DNA of 64,000 nucleotides, from positions 125,756,133-125,820,132 of the forward strand of contig OW121853.1 in NCBI GenBank assembly GCA_933228895.1. Reading direction: 5' to 3'. The stretch is from Platycnemis pennipes (lineage: Eukaryota; Arthropoda; Insecta; Odonata; Platycnemididae). Positions 45,569 through 57,269 of the stretch are shown here, one piece after another. How positions within the stretch are numbered: position 1 is the first letter of the stretch; each line of letters begins with the position of its first letter. Both the position numbers and the translations under genes were made by a program. A model generated the notes under the pieces. The model had not been told where the DNA came from. It made no database searches and saw only the letters and a list, made by a program, of their open reading frames with translations.

Positions 45569-45718
45569 TCAGCGAAGGTCAGAGTTGTCGTTGATTTGCT
45601 TCTTGATGCGCAACAGCATCATGGTGTACCACTGGTCTAACCGCGAGATGGAGTCATATTCCTTCACGGCTTCTGTGAAAGCCTCCACATCTTCCTCCTC
45701 CATGTGATCCATGAGCAC
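45569..45718 (-). CDS. alphaSnap: alpha-SNAP, last coding exon
   Basis: Encodes [40 protein letters not shown] and the end INDNSDLR followed by TGA. The conserved DSISRLDQW and C-terminal LLRIKK...DLR are hallmarks of alpha-SNAP; the C-terminal residues contact and stimulate the NSF ATPase. Acceptor at 45719-45720 (GGCTGCTTGCAG). Phase 0 with the preceding exon. Confidence 0.92.
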   Translation of the reverse strand: MLMDHMEEEDVEAFTEAVKEYDSISRLDQWYTMMLLRIKKQINDNSDLR

Positions 45719-45720
45719 CT

Positions 45721-47277
45721 GCAAGCAGCCAACAACGCAATATCAGTGTGGACCAACAACAAATGCACATCCAGGCTACAATTATCATCTTGGGGGCAAA
45801 ATGCTCCTTTCGGAGACTCCTTCTCTCTTTTGAGGCTGCAGCAAATCATCTCAAGTGAGCGCCCAATTTCAAATTATACTTACAAAAAATTTATACAACG
45901 CAAGCAGCCAATAAATAACATCCTTCTGGTTTAGGATGCTTCGAACCCTGTTTCCCTAAGTAATGATCCGTGACATCTCATCCCTTTTGTCATATGTAAA
46001 AACTGTAGTATAAGTAGATCACATCATTTCTTTTTTCTTATGACTTATTTTCTTCACACCTTTACGGAATGGACTGTCCTATTCTTTCACATGTTATGCC
46101 TAAGTACACTCTAGGTACCATACTGCAAGCTAATTTACACATTTGTGAGTAATCTTAGGAATGAAAGTAATTTTCTTATTTCGAGTGTTACTGGAAAATT
46201 TCCATTAGGTCTTTTGTCCTGCGCTACGTGCCAATTAATTTTACTTTTTTTTAAATTATGCATTAGGTAGGTAGACAGGCCAATTTCATAGTTGGTTTGC
46301 TGGCTAACTTTAATTGCGATGACTTAAGTAAAAACTGGGTCTCTTCACTCATGTACAATAATGTACAAACTCAACTCAACTCGATACTCGCGAGTACTTA
46401 CTACTCGACTCGAAGTCAAAAAGTACTACTCGCACATCCCTAGAAATCACTGCACTAAAATGTGACCACATTTGCAAAGATTCTATTGAGGAACAAATTT
46501 GGACTGTTTCCACCATCTACAGAATAAAAAAATGAGAATTTATAGCGAAATTGCAAAAATTTGATAGAAGAAGGGTTAAAAATATAGTTCAATAAAATTC
46601 ACATGAAATTAATAAAAATTGCAGGGTTATTTGTGACCAAAGTTAGGTTGCCCACATGGGTACAACAAGCACAAAGCGGACTCGTTCCACATACATGTAA
46701 AGACATGCAAAACAAGCCACAGGTCATGAGCGGAGATGAGAATGGACGCTGCCTCCTAAAATCCTTTCTTTAGAAGATTCACACATTTGTCTTTAAATTG
46801 ATGACGAGTCAGGATTAATACTTGCTAATGGAGCATGGCTAATCCAAATTCCTAATAAATCAGGTACTCAATGGCTGTTCCAAAGGTTAAATTACAGAGA
46901 GAGAGATGCAAAGATTGGGTAAATGATATAAGGGATTCCAATGTCCCACCCCAACTCTGACCTCAATGCAGCAGAGCCAGAACATTATTCTCACTATGCA
47001 CAATGAGTGATAATAACGGGCAGGAAATTTATATTTGAGCCAAATTTAACGTGGATCGACAAAAGAAGAGTACTTTCAGGGAAACTAAAAGCATAAGGGT
47101 TTGCTAACTGTATTCAATGCTGAAAGACCACTCAGGATAACATTCCATCACCTCCTGCCCACAGCTCAACCATTTGTCCTCAAGTCACATAGGAATGCCA
47201 CAGCAGTGAAGGGACTCAAGACCAGTGAGTTAGCCATTCTGATGACTGGCAATTGATTTACCGCAGGAAACACTTAC
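45721..47277 (-). other. alpha-SNAP intron
   Basis: About 1.56 kb, no gene. Around 46375-46440 there is an ACTCG-rich stretch ending GCACATCCCTA, reminiscent of a hAT-type transposon end, without an identified partner. Confidence 0.6.
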
Positions 47278-47451
47278 CTTCAAGAGTTTGCATTCCCGAG
47301 AATCTTGAAATGCAGGATACAGATCTTGATATCGTTGAACAGCTTGCTGTGCATTCACCAAATCAATGCAGAGATGGCAGAGAGCAGCTCGAAAGAAGTA
47401 TTCCCTTGCACTATACTTGAGGAGGGAGTTTTCCAGTGATGAGGCAGCAAC
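47278..47451 (-). CDS. alphaSnap: alpha-SNAP, internal exon
   Basis: 58 codons, phase 0 at both ends: [20 protein letters not shown] then [18 protein letters not shown] and [13 protein letters not shown]. Acceptor TGATATCAG, donor AAG|GTAAGT. These are the helices of the middle/C-terminal TPR-like solenoid (SLLKYSA.EYFF.AALC and PAF.DSRE.KL are near-invariant). Confidence 0.93.
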
Positions 47452-48587
47452 CTGATATCACAATATTGAGAAAAAACCGCTTAAAAAGAGATTCATTCTT
47501 CAATCCACAGCATTGAAATCACACAAAAATGTAAGTACAGCAGAAGTCAGCTATAATGAGTGGTAATAAAAGTCATAAATTCACTCGTTATAAGGCACAC
47601 TAGTTACAACTAGAAATGTGGGAATAATACCTGCATATACCATTGAGTGCTAAAAATTAATCGATATCTCAAATAATTATGCTAATTAAAATATAGTTCG
47701 AATATCTCACCATACACCATTGAGTGAACATACAGCACTCTGCTAAGCATGTTGATGAACTAAATCTTGCACAGAGTGAGAAGATACGGGATACAAGTCT
47801 GTTGATGGGTTTCACCACGTAATTTAAGGTAGAAAGACTACAGTTTCAACTAATGTAATTCCAGAAAAACTGTTGGCTTTCCACTATGAAGAACACACTA
47901 ACACTAGTAACCTAGACTAGGGCAGCTAGTCACAGTTCAAAATCAAAGAAAGTTTTTAAACATTGCCAATGGTAGCCTCTCGATACGAGCTTAACTTTTA
48001 CTTATTCGTCATTATTTATGAAGTGCCCGAATTCTACTTAATGAAGTGATATTTAAGGTTTTTCGATAAAATGAGGACTTCCGATTAATACTTACCAAGT
48101 ATAGCTACAAGGGTTGAATATGGAGTATTCTCTAGACATATTTATGTAATATTTTAAGTTTAACATAGTGTCTTTTCTTCCAAATTGCACCTCAGCAAAT
48201 AGCTAGTGAATTTTATGTAAGAGTTACTGAGAACCCATGCTACTCTACTAACTTACTGTGAGCTATTTTCCATCAAGACCTCCTCAAGAATAATATCCCA
48301 AGACCATGGAGTTTGAGATGCTACATCTTCCAAAAGAGGAAACCAATTTCAATGCTAACCATTCCATCTGTTTAAAAGGAATAGAGGCACAACCAAATTC
48401 CATCCAACAAACTTTCCTGTAACCCCACAATTGATACTTGCACCTATGCCCAGTGGGGTGACGGGTGACAAGTAAATTATATACACAGTAGTATCATGCT
48501 TTACTCCCTTTCCACTTGCAATATGCAATTTTGTTGTATTTTCCCATACTTTTCCTGCTTATAACATTATAAAATAGGATGCTTTTA
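47452..48587 (-). other. alpha-SNAP intron, left of the transposon
   Basis: No gene. Segment 47538-47610 (CAGCAGAAGTCAGCTATAAT...) may be a decayed transposon end. Confidence 0.4.
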
Positions 48588-48968
48588 CCGTATTTGTCCG
48601 AATATAGCCCCTGCACAAATATAAGCCCCCCCCCCCCCCCAACTTTCTAGCCTCAACTTAGGAAAAATTAACAGCTACTATTAGCATCTTCCTTTGCAGG
48701 TAAAACACACTTTTTTGTAAAAATTAGAATATGTACCTGAATTAGCACTTAGGTTTAAGGTACTTAGTACTTTAACTAAATTCAAATATGTAGGCAAGAG
48801 AATGAAATACTTAATCAACTTAAAAATTTCCAAACTTTTAATGGTTCTGAATCTTCATTATACACAATTGGCCTCTATTCTTTCCTGAAAATACATTAGC
48901 ATTTTCCACAAAATACAACTTAAGACTAATAAATATAATGAAATGAACATTTTTCTATCTTCTATTTT

Positions 48969-50160
48969 ATGTATTTGATTCCTCCTCTTCTGATTCACTA
49001 CCACCTGACTCATCACTTTCTCCTTGACCACAAGGAAACCAGCCCTTATCATCCTCATCATCAGAGTCTATCCGAACAATCTCATCCTCTGTACCATCCA
49101 GTTCATTATATACATAATTTTTTTGAACTCTTAATCACAATTCCTCTTGCAGAATCCATCCAGCATAATTTGCCTTCAACCTCTCCTTAAAGGGTTCGTT
49201 TATAGACACATCGAGTTGCTGAAGCAGGCTCGTCATTCCTCCAGGGATTACAACAATGTCAGAATTCCCTGACCTGATATCCTTTTTTACTTACTCAGTA
49301 ACACGTTCCTTAAAATCTAGCAGAAGCATTGGTGGCATGTTGAGGAGAGCTTCTGATCTTCTCTCTCACTAAGTTTTCTGTCATCCACTCTTTCCCTTGA
49401 ACCTGTACATGAATCCCAGTAGGAAACTTAACTTTTGGCTTGCTCTTAAATATCACATAAGGTGGTAGCTTCCTTCCATCAGCTGTGATGTCCAGCATGC
49501 ACCTAATTCTTGTCTTTTCATTTCCCATTGTTTTAATCAATACTGATTTTGAAACCCTCTCTTTCACAGTAGTAGAACTGAGCATGTCAAAATAGATTGG
49601 TGCCTGGTCAGTGTTACCAATTTGCTCCAACAGGTATCGTTGCCGCTGTCGTAAGTGAATAATGAAATGTAGGAAACTTAGCATCTTCTCTTCATAGAAT
49701 TGGGGTAGATGCTGGGTGTTCATTGTTCGTCTTTGCAAGGAAAACCTATTCCTCTTCATCATCCTCCATAACCACCCAGAACTTGCTAGAAAATCTGCCC
49801 TCAAAATCCCCATTTCACTCGTAATCCTTCTAGCTTCCTTACAGATCATATGTCGCGTCACAGCTAAACCATTCGTTCAATTTTCACATACAAATCTGAC
49901 AACATGCACTACCAATTCCGTGTGTCTACCAGTAGTTGGATCCCGAAATGTGCAGCGAGATACACAGGTTATGAGAATTAGAGGAAGCTGTGTCCGCCAA
50001 AACACAGCTTCCTCTAATTCTCAAAATTTGTCAATGCCAAAACACAATTTCCTCTAATTCTCTGTCCACACCGTATTTTTCAGCTGCTGAATGGTTTCCA
50101 TTGGCTCCGGCATATTTTGCTACACCAGTTTTAAAATTTGCGTCGCAACTCCTACGCAGA
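48969..50160 (-). pseudogene. pogo/Tigger-like transposase, broken
   Basis: Cut-and-paste transposase with an N-terminal DNA-binding region and a DDE nuclease domain. Near 50160-50040: a helix-turn-helix like 'CDANFKTGVAKYAGANGN', 'AAEKYGVDRELE'. The main open piece is 49861-49310 (183 codons): 'ASSGWLWRMMKRN', 'IGNTDQAPIYFDML' (first catalytic Asp region), 'IRCMLDITADGRKLPPYVIF'. A frameshift near 49320 and a stop just after it precede 'VIPGGMTSLLQQLDVSINEP' (49250-49190). The protein ends in an acidic tail (DSDDEDDKGWF ... ESEEEESNT). Also interrupted by the 49973-50022 palindrome. Confidence 0.8.
49973..50022. repeat. 21 bp perfect inverted repeat, 8-base loop
   Basis: 49973-49993 (GAGAATTAGAGGAAGCTGTGT) and 50002-50022 are exact reverse complements. 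A further diverged copy (ACACAATTTCCTCTAATTCTC) follows at about 50042-50062, so a short stretch of the transposase was duplicated both inverted and direct. Confidence 0.9.
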
Positions 50161-51749
50161 TGGGCCTTCAATTGCCGTATCGTAGACCCCCTTCTCTCTA
50201 CTGGATTCATATTTATTACTTATCTGCAAACAGCAGCGTCTGCCTGTAAAATGAAGGCTATTACCAACTGCTCGGAACATGGTGGAGCAGACAGGTATTT
50301 CGAAATAAGCACCTCGGAAACAAAAGCACAACAGTACCCGATAGTCGTTTTCTTGCTGCGAGCATGTCAATCGTGTGAAAGATTATGAAATAATTGTCAT
50401 GTATCCCTGTAATTGTCTTTGTGGTTTTATGGTTTTCCTTGTGCTCTAAGATGTGGGCATTTAACATGTGTTTTATATATTTACAGTGATGATGATGATG
50501 CATCTCACATTAGTCTTGGCCATGTTATTTACGTTCAGTAATTACTGGTTAGTTGGTAGTTACCTTTGATGTGATTGTAATTTACCGTAATAATACACAT
50601 TTGTTTACTTTTTAGTTGGTGTTTAAATAAAAATGGTAGAAAAATGTGAAGGAGCTATATCTCGACTATCTACTCAATGGACTTTATATGGTACCTATTG
50701 AGTAAATTTTGGTTAAGGGTAAATTGGATGTTTTGACAGGCTATAACAAGGGTTTTGATTAATTCCCCTCATTAGAGATGATCTTGTGATTCCCTTTGCG
50801 CTTATCTGCTTAATGTACTTCATTCACAATGTTGCTAATCTTGTTTAGACAGGTCTGAATCTTGAACGTGAAAGTATATTTTTTACGACAGAGTTACAGG
50901 CCACAATATTTACCCAGATATGTGAAATTAGTAAATATTGTAAAATATTAGTATTGGTTATTGCTTATTTCAATTGCATTTGTTTTACCCACTTCCTAAT
51001 GCTTTTTTTTCAGGCAAGTAAGTGCACTTTTTATAACTCAGTTTTAAGGCCAATTTTGTTCTTTGCCGGAGGAGTATTAGTGATATCAGAAAGCATACTA
51101 AAAACTGACATTACATATCCGAAAGAGAAAATGATGAAATAGAAATAAGATTTCAGCCCACTTTACGAAGTATCATGGTGTTTATTGCCCTTATGTATAT
51201 TTATGTATCATTTTCCAATTACGTTATCGTTTTTAGGATGCATAATCATAATGAAACTTTGTAGTGCCCGATATTAGCCCCTCCCTCACTTTTTATGGCC
51301 GATATTTTGTCAAAAAAAGGGGGGCTTATATTCGGACAAATATGGTACTGAGCAAGTGCTTTTGAACTCATCAAGTTTCCACAGACAGTTGACGTAAAAT
51401 ATTGACACTATACGCTACTGCACGCTACTACACACCATGCCAGCAACCTCCGACATTTTGAGATCCTCCTGTCTGCCATTATCCATTGTGCTAAGCCCCA
51501 TCAATGGCTTTCATGGTGCTTTTATGTTTGGTCGTCTCGCCACAACTAGTCACTGCCCCCACCACCCACACTCCACACCCCATCCTCACCTTGCCTGGGT
51601 CAGTCAGTCATGCTCGCGATGTGCAATAAGCAAATTTTCGTGTAAATGGAGTGGGTTGATATGACCCAGAAAATGTGCACGTGCAATCAATGGGCTGTGC
51701 CCTCTGAGAAGCAGGAGTACAATAATTCTGCAAGTGACGTTAACCATTC

Positions 51750-51965
51750 CGCAGACAGTTCACCACACACACCCTTCTCTTGCACCCTTGTTTCTTCTGA
51801 ACCCAAATTGGTCCTCATTCAGGAACTCTTCAGCTTTTCGTTCTATTCCCCTATAGATGATTCTTGTCCATATCTTCGAGGCATGAGTCGTCAGGCTTAA
51901 GGCTGACGACTCACGACTAAAATGATAACAGTTCTCAGCCCTCTTCATTTTGGCAAGAGGGATGA
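51750..51965 (-). pseudogene. RTE-like LINE fragment (reverse transcriptase)
   Basis: Minus reading: 'ASKIWTRIIYRGIERKAEEF' and 'NEDQFGFRRNKGAREG', the same finger motif as at the left edge of the window. It contains a nearly perfect inverted repeat around 51886-51918 (GAGTCGTCAG...CTGACGACTC). Confidence 0.6.
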
Positions 51966-51969
51966 TGAC

Positions 51970-52637
51970 TCAAGTCTGTGGGTAACTCCCCCGAAGAGTA
52001 CGTACATGTTGCAGACGGTTTTGTACAGCTGGGTAAATGTCTTCTCTCCCACACAATACTAACTATCAGAATATTATTTGAGCAGGAATGATAATAGTTT
52101 CAACTGATAACGATCAGCTATTCCCCACTGTATTTTAACCTAGCATGCAATATACCTTACTAAAACAACAATAAACGAATGCTGAAATAATTTGGTGGTT
52201 TCACTTCATTATTGTCAACAACAAAAAATTCACATTCCATCAAATTTCGTATTCGACCCATCACTTTGGACATTCCACTTGCTTACTTAAGTGTACAAAT
52301 CCCTAGCTGTGTTTATCCTGAGGCCTTACAGAAGTCTAAGGTTGTCTCAGATCATTCCTGCAGTCCACTGACCTTTATTATTGTCAGGGTGACTGTGGTA
52401 ATACGTAATCACCTTTATTTATTACAATAATTATCATGTCTCAGTCGGGAGAAACAATTGGACATGTGCATTGCAAAATATTGATCAACCATTATTTTGT
52501 AAAATGCCACACCCAGGGGTTATTTGGAGAGACGTTTGGGGAATATCGATATGTAAGGAACAATATATGTATCTTTTTCCTGTCCACATAGCTGCATTAC
52601 CCATGAGAGAATAGAGGCAATTCGGATAAAACCTCAC
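51970..52637 (-). other. alpha-SNAP intron, remainder
   Basis: No gene or repeat recognised. Confidence 0.4.
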
Positions 52638-52945
52638 CTGTTCATATATCTGTACAGCCTTCTCGTACTTCTCCAGTTGTGCAGCATACTGCGCCACCTT
52701 GAGGAGGCATTTGTTGGCCGAGGAGTTGCTCTCCTCCCCTCGGAAGTAGTCTGCTGCCTGCTCGTAGTGTGAGATGGCACGGTCCAGGTCCGCGCTGCTG
52801 CCGCCGCCGCTGCTCCCTCCACCCCCACCCCCACAGTCGCCCCCCTCGTATAGCTCGGCAATCGACTGATGGTGCTTGGCCGCCAGCGTGAAGCGCCCCA
52901 TGTCCGTGTAGATCTCGATGGCCTTGAGGAGACACGTCACGGCAT
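52638..52945 (-). CDS. alphaSnap: alpha-SNAP, internal exon with Gly/Ser insertion
   Basis: 308 bases: first two bases finish an Asp codon, then 102 codons. Conserved segments: '[20 protein letters not shown]', '[13 protein letters not shown]', then a Gly/Cys/Ser-rich insertion ([17 protein letters not shown]), then '[20 protein letters not shown]' and '[19 protein letters not shown]' ending IYEQ. Acceptor CTATTTGGCCAG, donor CAG|GTGAGG. Alpha-SNAP binds the SNARE complex with this helical solenoid; other animal alpha-SNAPs have only a short loop at the insertion site. The insertion is encoded by GC-rich GGN/AGC codons (52794-52854), unlike the flanks. Confidence 0.93.
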
Positions 52946-55900
52946 CTGGCCAAATAGAGAGAGAGGTCTTCCCATCAACCACATGGCAGATTCAGAGTGC
53001 AGTCATTCCCTTTAACCCTTTCACAGCTGGCAGCCCTTATTACATGGACTGTGTGAAAACTGCCAAGCACGTTATAATTATAAGTTAATTGTAGCAATTA
53101 ATTTCAATTGATGAAGTATATATTTATCTCATGACAATATATTTTTGGTTTAGGAATATGAAGAAATCATTCATGAAGTCCCTGATTTGAAGATAATATA
53201 ATACTACACATATGTAATGATATAATAGTAGTTGGTTGAATTATTGGCTCTTAGCAGTTTTTGCACAACTCGAGGGGCCAGTCAGCCAGTCATACGTCAG
53301 CCCTTTGGCAGTAAAAGGGTTATGCAAGACTCTTTATTTGCTCAATTTCATACTTGTCTAAGTGGTGACCTTGTCTAAAAAGGTAAACAGACAAGCTTTT
53401 TTGTAACGAAGTTGAGGGGACCAAATATTTACTTCGGAATAACTGAACTTAGTTAAATGTGGGCCAGTTTTTCCAAGCCCTATTTTGGAGAACACTGTTG
53501 TAATGCTGTTGTGGCTTGCGTACTTGATGGTACGGATAACTCGAATTACGGTTAATATGTAACTTGAAGTCGGATTTCGTCCTGAGATGCCCCAACATAT
53601 CATTTATTCCAAAACGATTCACCTAGGCAGCGCACTTCAATGGTTAGTTAGTTACTTTCAAAGTCATTGTGATTTTGTATCGCATTCTTGAGCTTAAGTT
53701 ACTTTTAAGTGTTCCCAAGCTATTTTGAACATTTGCTTATGCTTACGGTGTGCTGCGCACCAGCAGCTGTTTACCCCCAATCAAACATCCCTCGAGTACA
53801 TTTGCATCTTGGCCGCTCCATCCCTAGCTTTTTTTTCAGGCTATTCGCACCATAAATAATGCCTTCCCCTCTCTTCCTTCCGAGCCACCATCCAGGCTCT
53901 AGTTGGATGACTGTAGCGCTAAGGGATTCTGAGTTTGCCGCCCACCTTGACGTGATGCTCGACCCCTACCCTTTTCTACCCTACCCAAGCCCCTCCTCTA
54001 TCTCAAACCACATGAGAAGTTAGGGCATGAGAAAGAGATGAGTGAAATGTGATACCTTTTTTGGAGTCATAACTGTTAAGGGACTTCCAGCGGGGAAGGA
54101 TGATGATGCAGCAGTTCATCATCACAGCAAAGTCTTGAGGGAAATGGCCTAAGAGCAGGCCAGTAAGTTTAAAGATCCACTGCAAAAATTATGGCATCCT
54201 GGAAAATACACCTTATGTGATACTACTGAAAAACATGCCGGAAATTATTCATTTTGTTTTTATTTTCAGCATGATCACATCTGATATTGCATACCTCTCC
54301 AACTTAACTTGATTTGTCAACCCAATGAAATTACCTCGGATGAGCACATTAGACGGTGTACTCAGCGGCAAAGTCTTATCAGCTAAGGATCGACCGTCGT
54401 ACCATCCGTGGCTTCAAGGTCACTGAGTCATCAACTAAGGGCAAGGGGAAACAGATGGAAGTTCAGGCACGAGCTTAAACAGTCTTGCTTGATGGCTGAC
54501 GACCAAAGACTGAAGGAAGCACCACAGGAAGAGCCAAAGGCAGAAAGTTGTCCAATGGCAGGGAAAAACAGAAAGTCAGAGGGATGGAAAACCCTGATAC
54601 CAGCACGTTTCGCAGCCAACTGCTGTCCCTTTATTGCACACAACACCGTCGCCTCATATTAGAATGTTGTGTTATGACTATGAATCACCAGAATTACCCT
54701 TCTCTTCCTTCCTTTTGCCTTTCCTTCCAGTCTTCTTTTTTCACAAGACCTTTTTGTCAATCTCTAGCCATGGGCATTGTCCTTTCCAACCTAGCAACCT
54801 TGACCCCTACCTCTCGCTCAACCCTTAATGCCTGTCATTGGACCACCCTGACTCAACCATAATCACAGAGTGGCGAAGGCTTTCGTGGTGTGCATTCATG
54901 GGAGCCAGAGTGAGGGGTGGGCGGGCATATTAGTGGACGAAAAATATCAGAAGTACGTCTTCGTTTCAGTTTAGCTCGCTGACAATGGTGAAAATATGTT
55001 AACAACAACTGGGGGTACTACAGAAAGAAATGGATTACCTGGTGTGAAAAGAAATGGGTTACCTAGTGCGCAAAAAAACTATCAAAAACAGACCACCGAC
55101 AAATGAACATTTGTTAAATGTGGAATTTTTCGCATGATAAAATGGCCATTTTTGACGGGGATTAGCCTCCACTTCGTTATAACCGGAACTTCGTTAAAAA
55201 CAGGTTTGATATAAGTGGGATTGACTGTAGTTGAATTGGGAGTATCCAAATGTTAACACAATAAAAAGGTAAATAAAGCCGGTCATACACTAGTGAGTGG
55301 AAGGCAGGATGAGATAGGTCAGGTGGAAGGAAATTCAACAATTGTGATTATATGAAGATTATTTAAGCTTTTGCCTTTAAAGGGAAAACCTGACATGTTG
55401 TCAAGTATTAAACCAAAGGGAGTTTACTGTGACAATGACATAATAAATTTCATCACACATTATGCATATAATTTACCTAACTCATTTTCCTAGGAAGTAC
55501 TTTGTATTTCCACCTTTATTTCAAATGTTATTTTGTGTTTTCAGAAATGTTGGCAGTGTATTTTGTATCAAAAATGCATTAAGGTAGGTATACTGTATCT
55601 GAAATACATTTTCCATAAACTATTTTGCCAAACTCTGAAAACTATCTCAAAATTTAAACATTCATTTTAATAAGATGTACGCGATTGAAATTAACGCACA
55701 TTACAAGCAATAACAATGAAATTTCAAAATATGGAGACAAGAGCCCTGCAACACTGAGGGACAACCCTGGCCAAAACACACAGCATTCGAAGATTAAAAT
55801 AAAAAAAAAAGCATTCATTCTTTTTCAATAAACATATAAATGCTAAAGATAAAACATTTTTTTAAACTATCTTTAATTCTATTCATGTCTGATTTTTTTC

Positions 55901-56531
55901 AAACTTGTAAAACACAAAATGCTTGCATTGGAAGTAAAGGAAGTTTTTTTGCCTAAATGGCCAGGGTCATATTTTAGCATGGACTCCAGGGAAGCTAACA
56001 GAATATAAAAATAATCTTTAACATTAAATATATACACTATCAGAGTGTACTCATTAATATTTGACAGGAGAGTTTAACAGCATAAATACCCATGGCATTA
56101 TGCATTTTGAATAAAAGGATGAAGCTGATAGTGTATTCTGTAGCTGCAATGCAGTTCACAGTATCTCTCTTGGCAGAGCAGTTAAAGCATGAATAATGTT
56201 TTCATTTGGAAGCAATAATGTCAACGGTCATAGCAATTACCAGAAAAGAAAGGTAAATTTTGATGAAAATTACACATTTTAGCAAAAGCTCAAAAGATAA
56301 ATGTAAAATGATTGCAAAAATAAGAGTGTAAAGCTATTCTGTCAAATAATTATTTAATGAGTGAATGAAAAAAGTCCTGCACTCTGATTAACTGAAAAAT
56401 CTACCTTAGAGAAATATAAACACATCATTACCACTACGAATCAAACCCATTACCGGTAGAGACATTCTTGAAAATACACCAAATACAAGGCATGCCACTC
56501 CCAACAAATTGCTAAGTATGATAATGCAAAC
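52946..56531 (-). other. alpha-SNAP intron
   Basis: About 3.6 kb. Contains a short MITE-like segment (53012-53323), a GC-richer unidentified segment (54340-54870) and AT-rich DNA with A and T runs. Near 55165-55232 a sequence ending GATATAAGTGGGATTGACTG resembles the right end of a TA-targeting transposon, but no left partner was found. Confidence 0.5.
53012..53323. repeat. MITE-like segment with imperfect inverted ends
   Basis: Left end TTAACCCTTTCACAGCTGGC and right end (other strand) ATAACCCTTTTACTGCCAAA are similar inverted termini; both extend to GGGCTGA-like blocks. The TTAA/TTAT flanks hint at piggyBac-type mobility. About 310 bp, non-coding. Confidence 0.4.
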
Positions 56532-56728
56532 CATTTGGGTCGGACTTCTTGTAGCAGTTGGCGGCATCCACGTAGGAGGTAGCTGCATCGTGGCGGGAGC
56601 CAGCCTTTGCGTGCAGCGCACCTGCTTCACAGAAGGCATTGCCAGCCGCAGCCCACTTCTTGCCCATCTTGAACGTGTTGGCTGCACGCTGGTAGCACTC
56701 AATGGCATCCTCCACTTTGGCCGAACCA
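56532..56728 (-). CDS. alphaSnap: alpha-SNAP, second coding exon (first one seen here)
   Basis: 197 bases: one base finishing a Gly codon, 65 codons, then one base. Reads [60 protein letters not shown] and KSDPN, matching the alpha-SNAP N-terminal solenoid (insect orthologues have the same [11 protein letters not shown] and GSRHDA). Acceptor TTTGTTTGGTGGCAG; donor AATG|GTTTGC is weak but phase 1 joins exactly to the next exon. The first exon, with the membrane-binding FF/FG loop, must lie further upstream; it was not found between 56729 and 64000. Overlapping frames on both strands here are shadows. Confidence 0.93.
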
Positions 56729-57269
56729 CTGCCACCAAACAAAAACGCAAAATGACAGAATAAATACAATAACTTCGTGCCGGCAAGGTTTTACATTGCC
56801 TGGTTATCATTAACCATCAGTTCATGTAGAAAAGTCACTTTGGCAGTAGTCTAAAACTTATTGTTTCAAAAAGCATATCAGACAAACAATTATTAGCCAT
56901 GAACATTAAATGTGCAAGAGTGTAACCTCAACAGTTTAATAACCTCCAAAATATTTAACCAGACATTATAAAATATGGCCTTAAATATGAAATTTCAATC
57001 CACAGACTCGACTGCCATTGTAATTAAAAAAACATCGAAAACAATATAAGGGAGTGATTTTTGTCTGTGGACAGAATTGTGTGAAACTTTGTGTACATGT
57101 CCTTATTGGTGATAGCTAAGGTTAATAATGTAAAGAAATACACTTTGCTGATTTTTTACAGTTTACGTTAGATGCGTAGAACCTATAGTACATGAGATAT
57201 AATTCGTAATAATTCGATATCACCTACAGATTTTATTCTAAATGTAAAATAATAAATCATTATCATTGG
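56729..57269. other. intronic or upstream DNA, nothing recognised
   Basis: AT-rich, no gene or repeat recognised. Confidence 0.4.

Larger units (their letters stand above)
48588..51345 (-). mobile_element. pogo/Tigger-like DNA transposon
   Basis: Terminal inverted repeats CCGTATTTGTCCGAATATA (left) and, from the other strand, CCATATTTGTCCGAATATA (right), flanked by TA at 48586-48587 and 51346-51347, the usual target. Inner edge of the left repeat has a run of 15 C, the right a run of G, which continues the inverted symmetry. 2758 bp with a broken minus-strand transposase. It lies in an alpha-SNAP intron in the gene's own orientation. Confidence 0.85.

Noticed and set aside
46375..46440. ACTCG-rich stretch ending GCACATCCCTA, like a hAT-type terminus
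   Set aside because: No matching opposite terminus or 8 bp duplication found in the window.
52634..52953. Alternative frames (75 and 103 codons) over the alpha-SNAP exon
   Set aside because: Out-of-phase readings of the GC-rich exon; the conserved frame is the alpha-SNAP one.
55165..55232. Possible right end of a TA-targeting transposon (GTGGGATTGACTG)
   Set aside because: No left partner found, so no element boundaries can be given.
56406..56810. Long frames on both strands over the alpha-SNAP exon
   Set aside because: Shadows of the real exon 56532-56728 in other phases or on the other strand.
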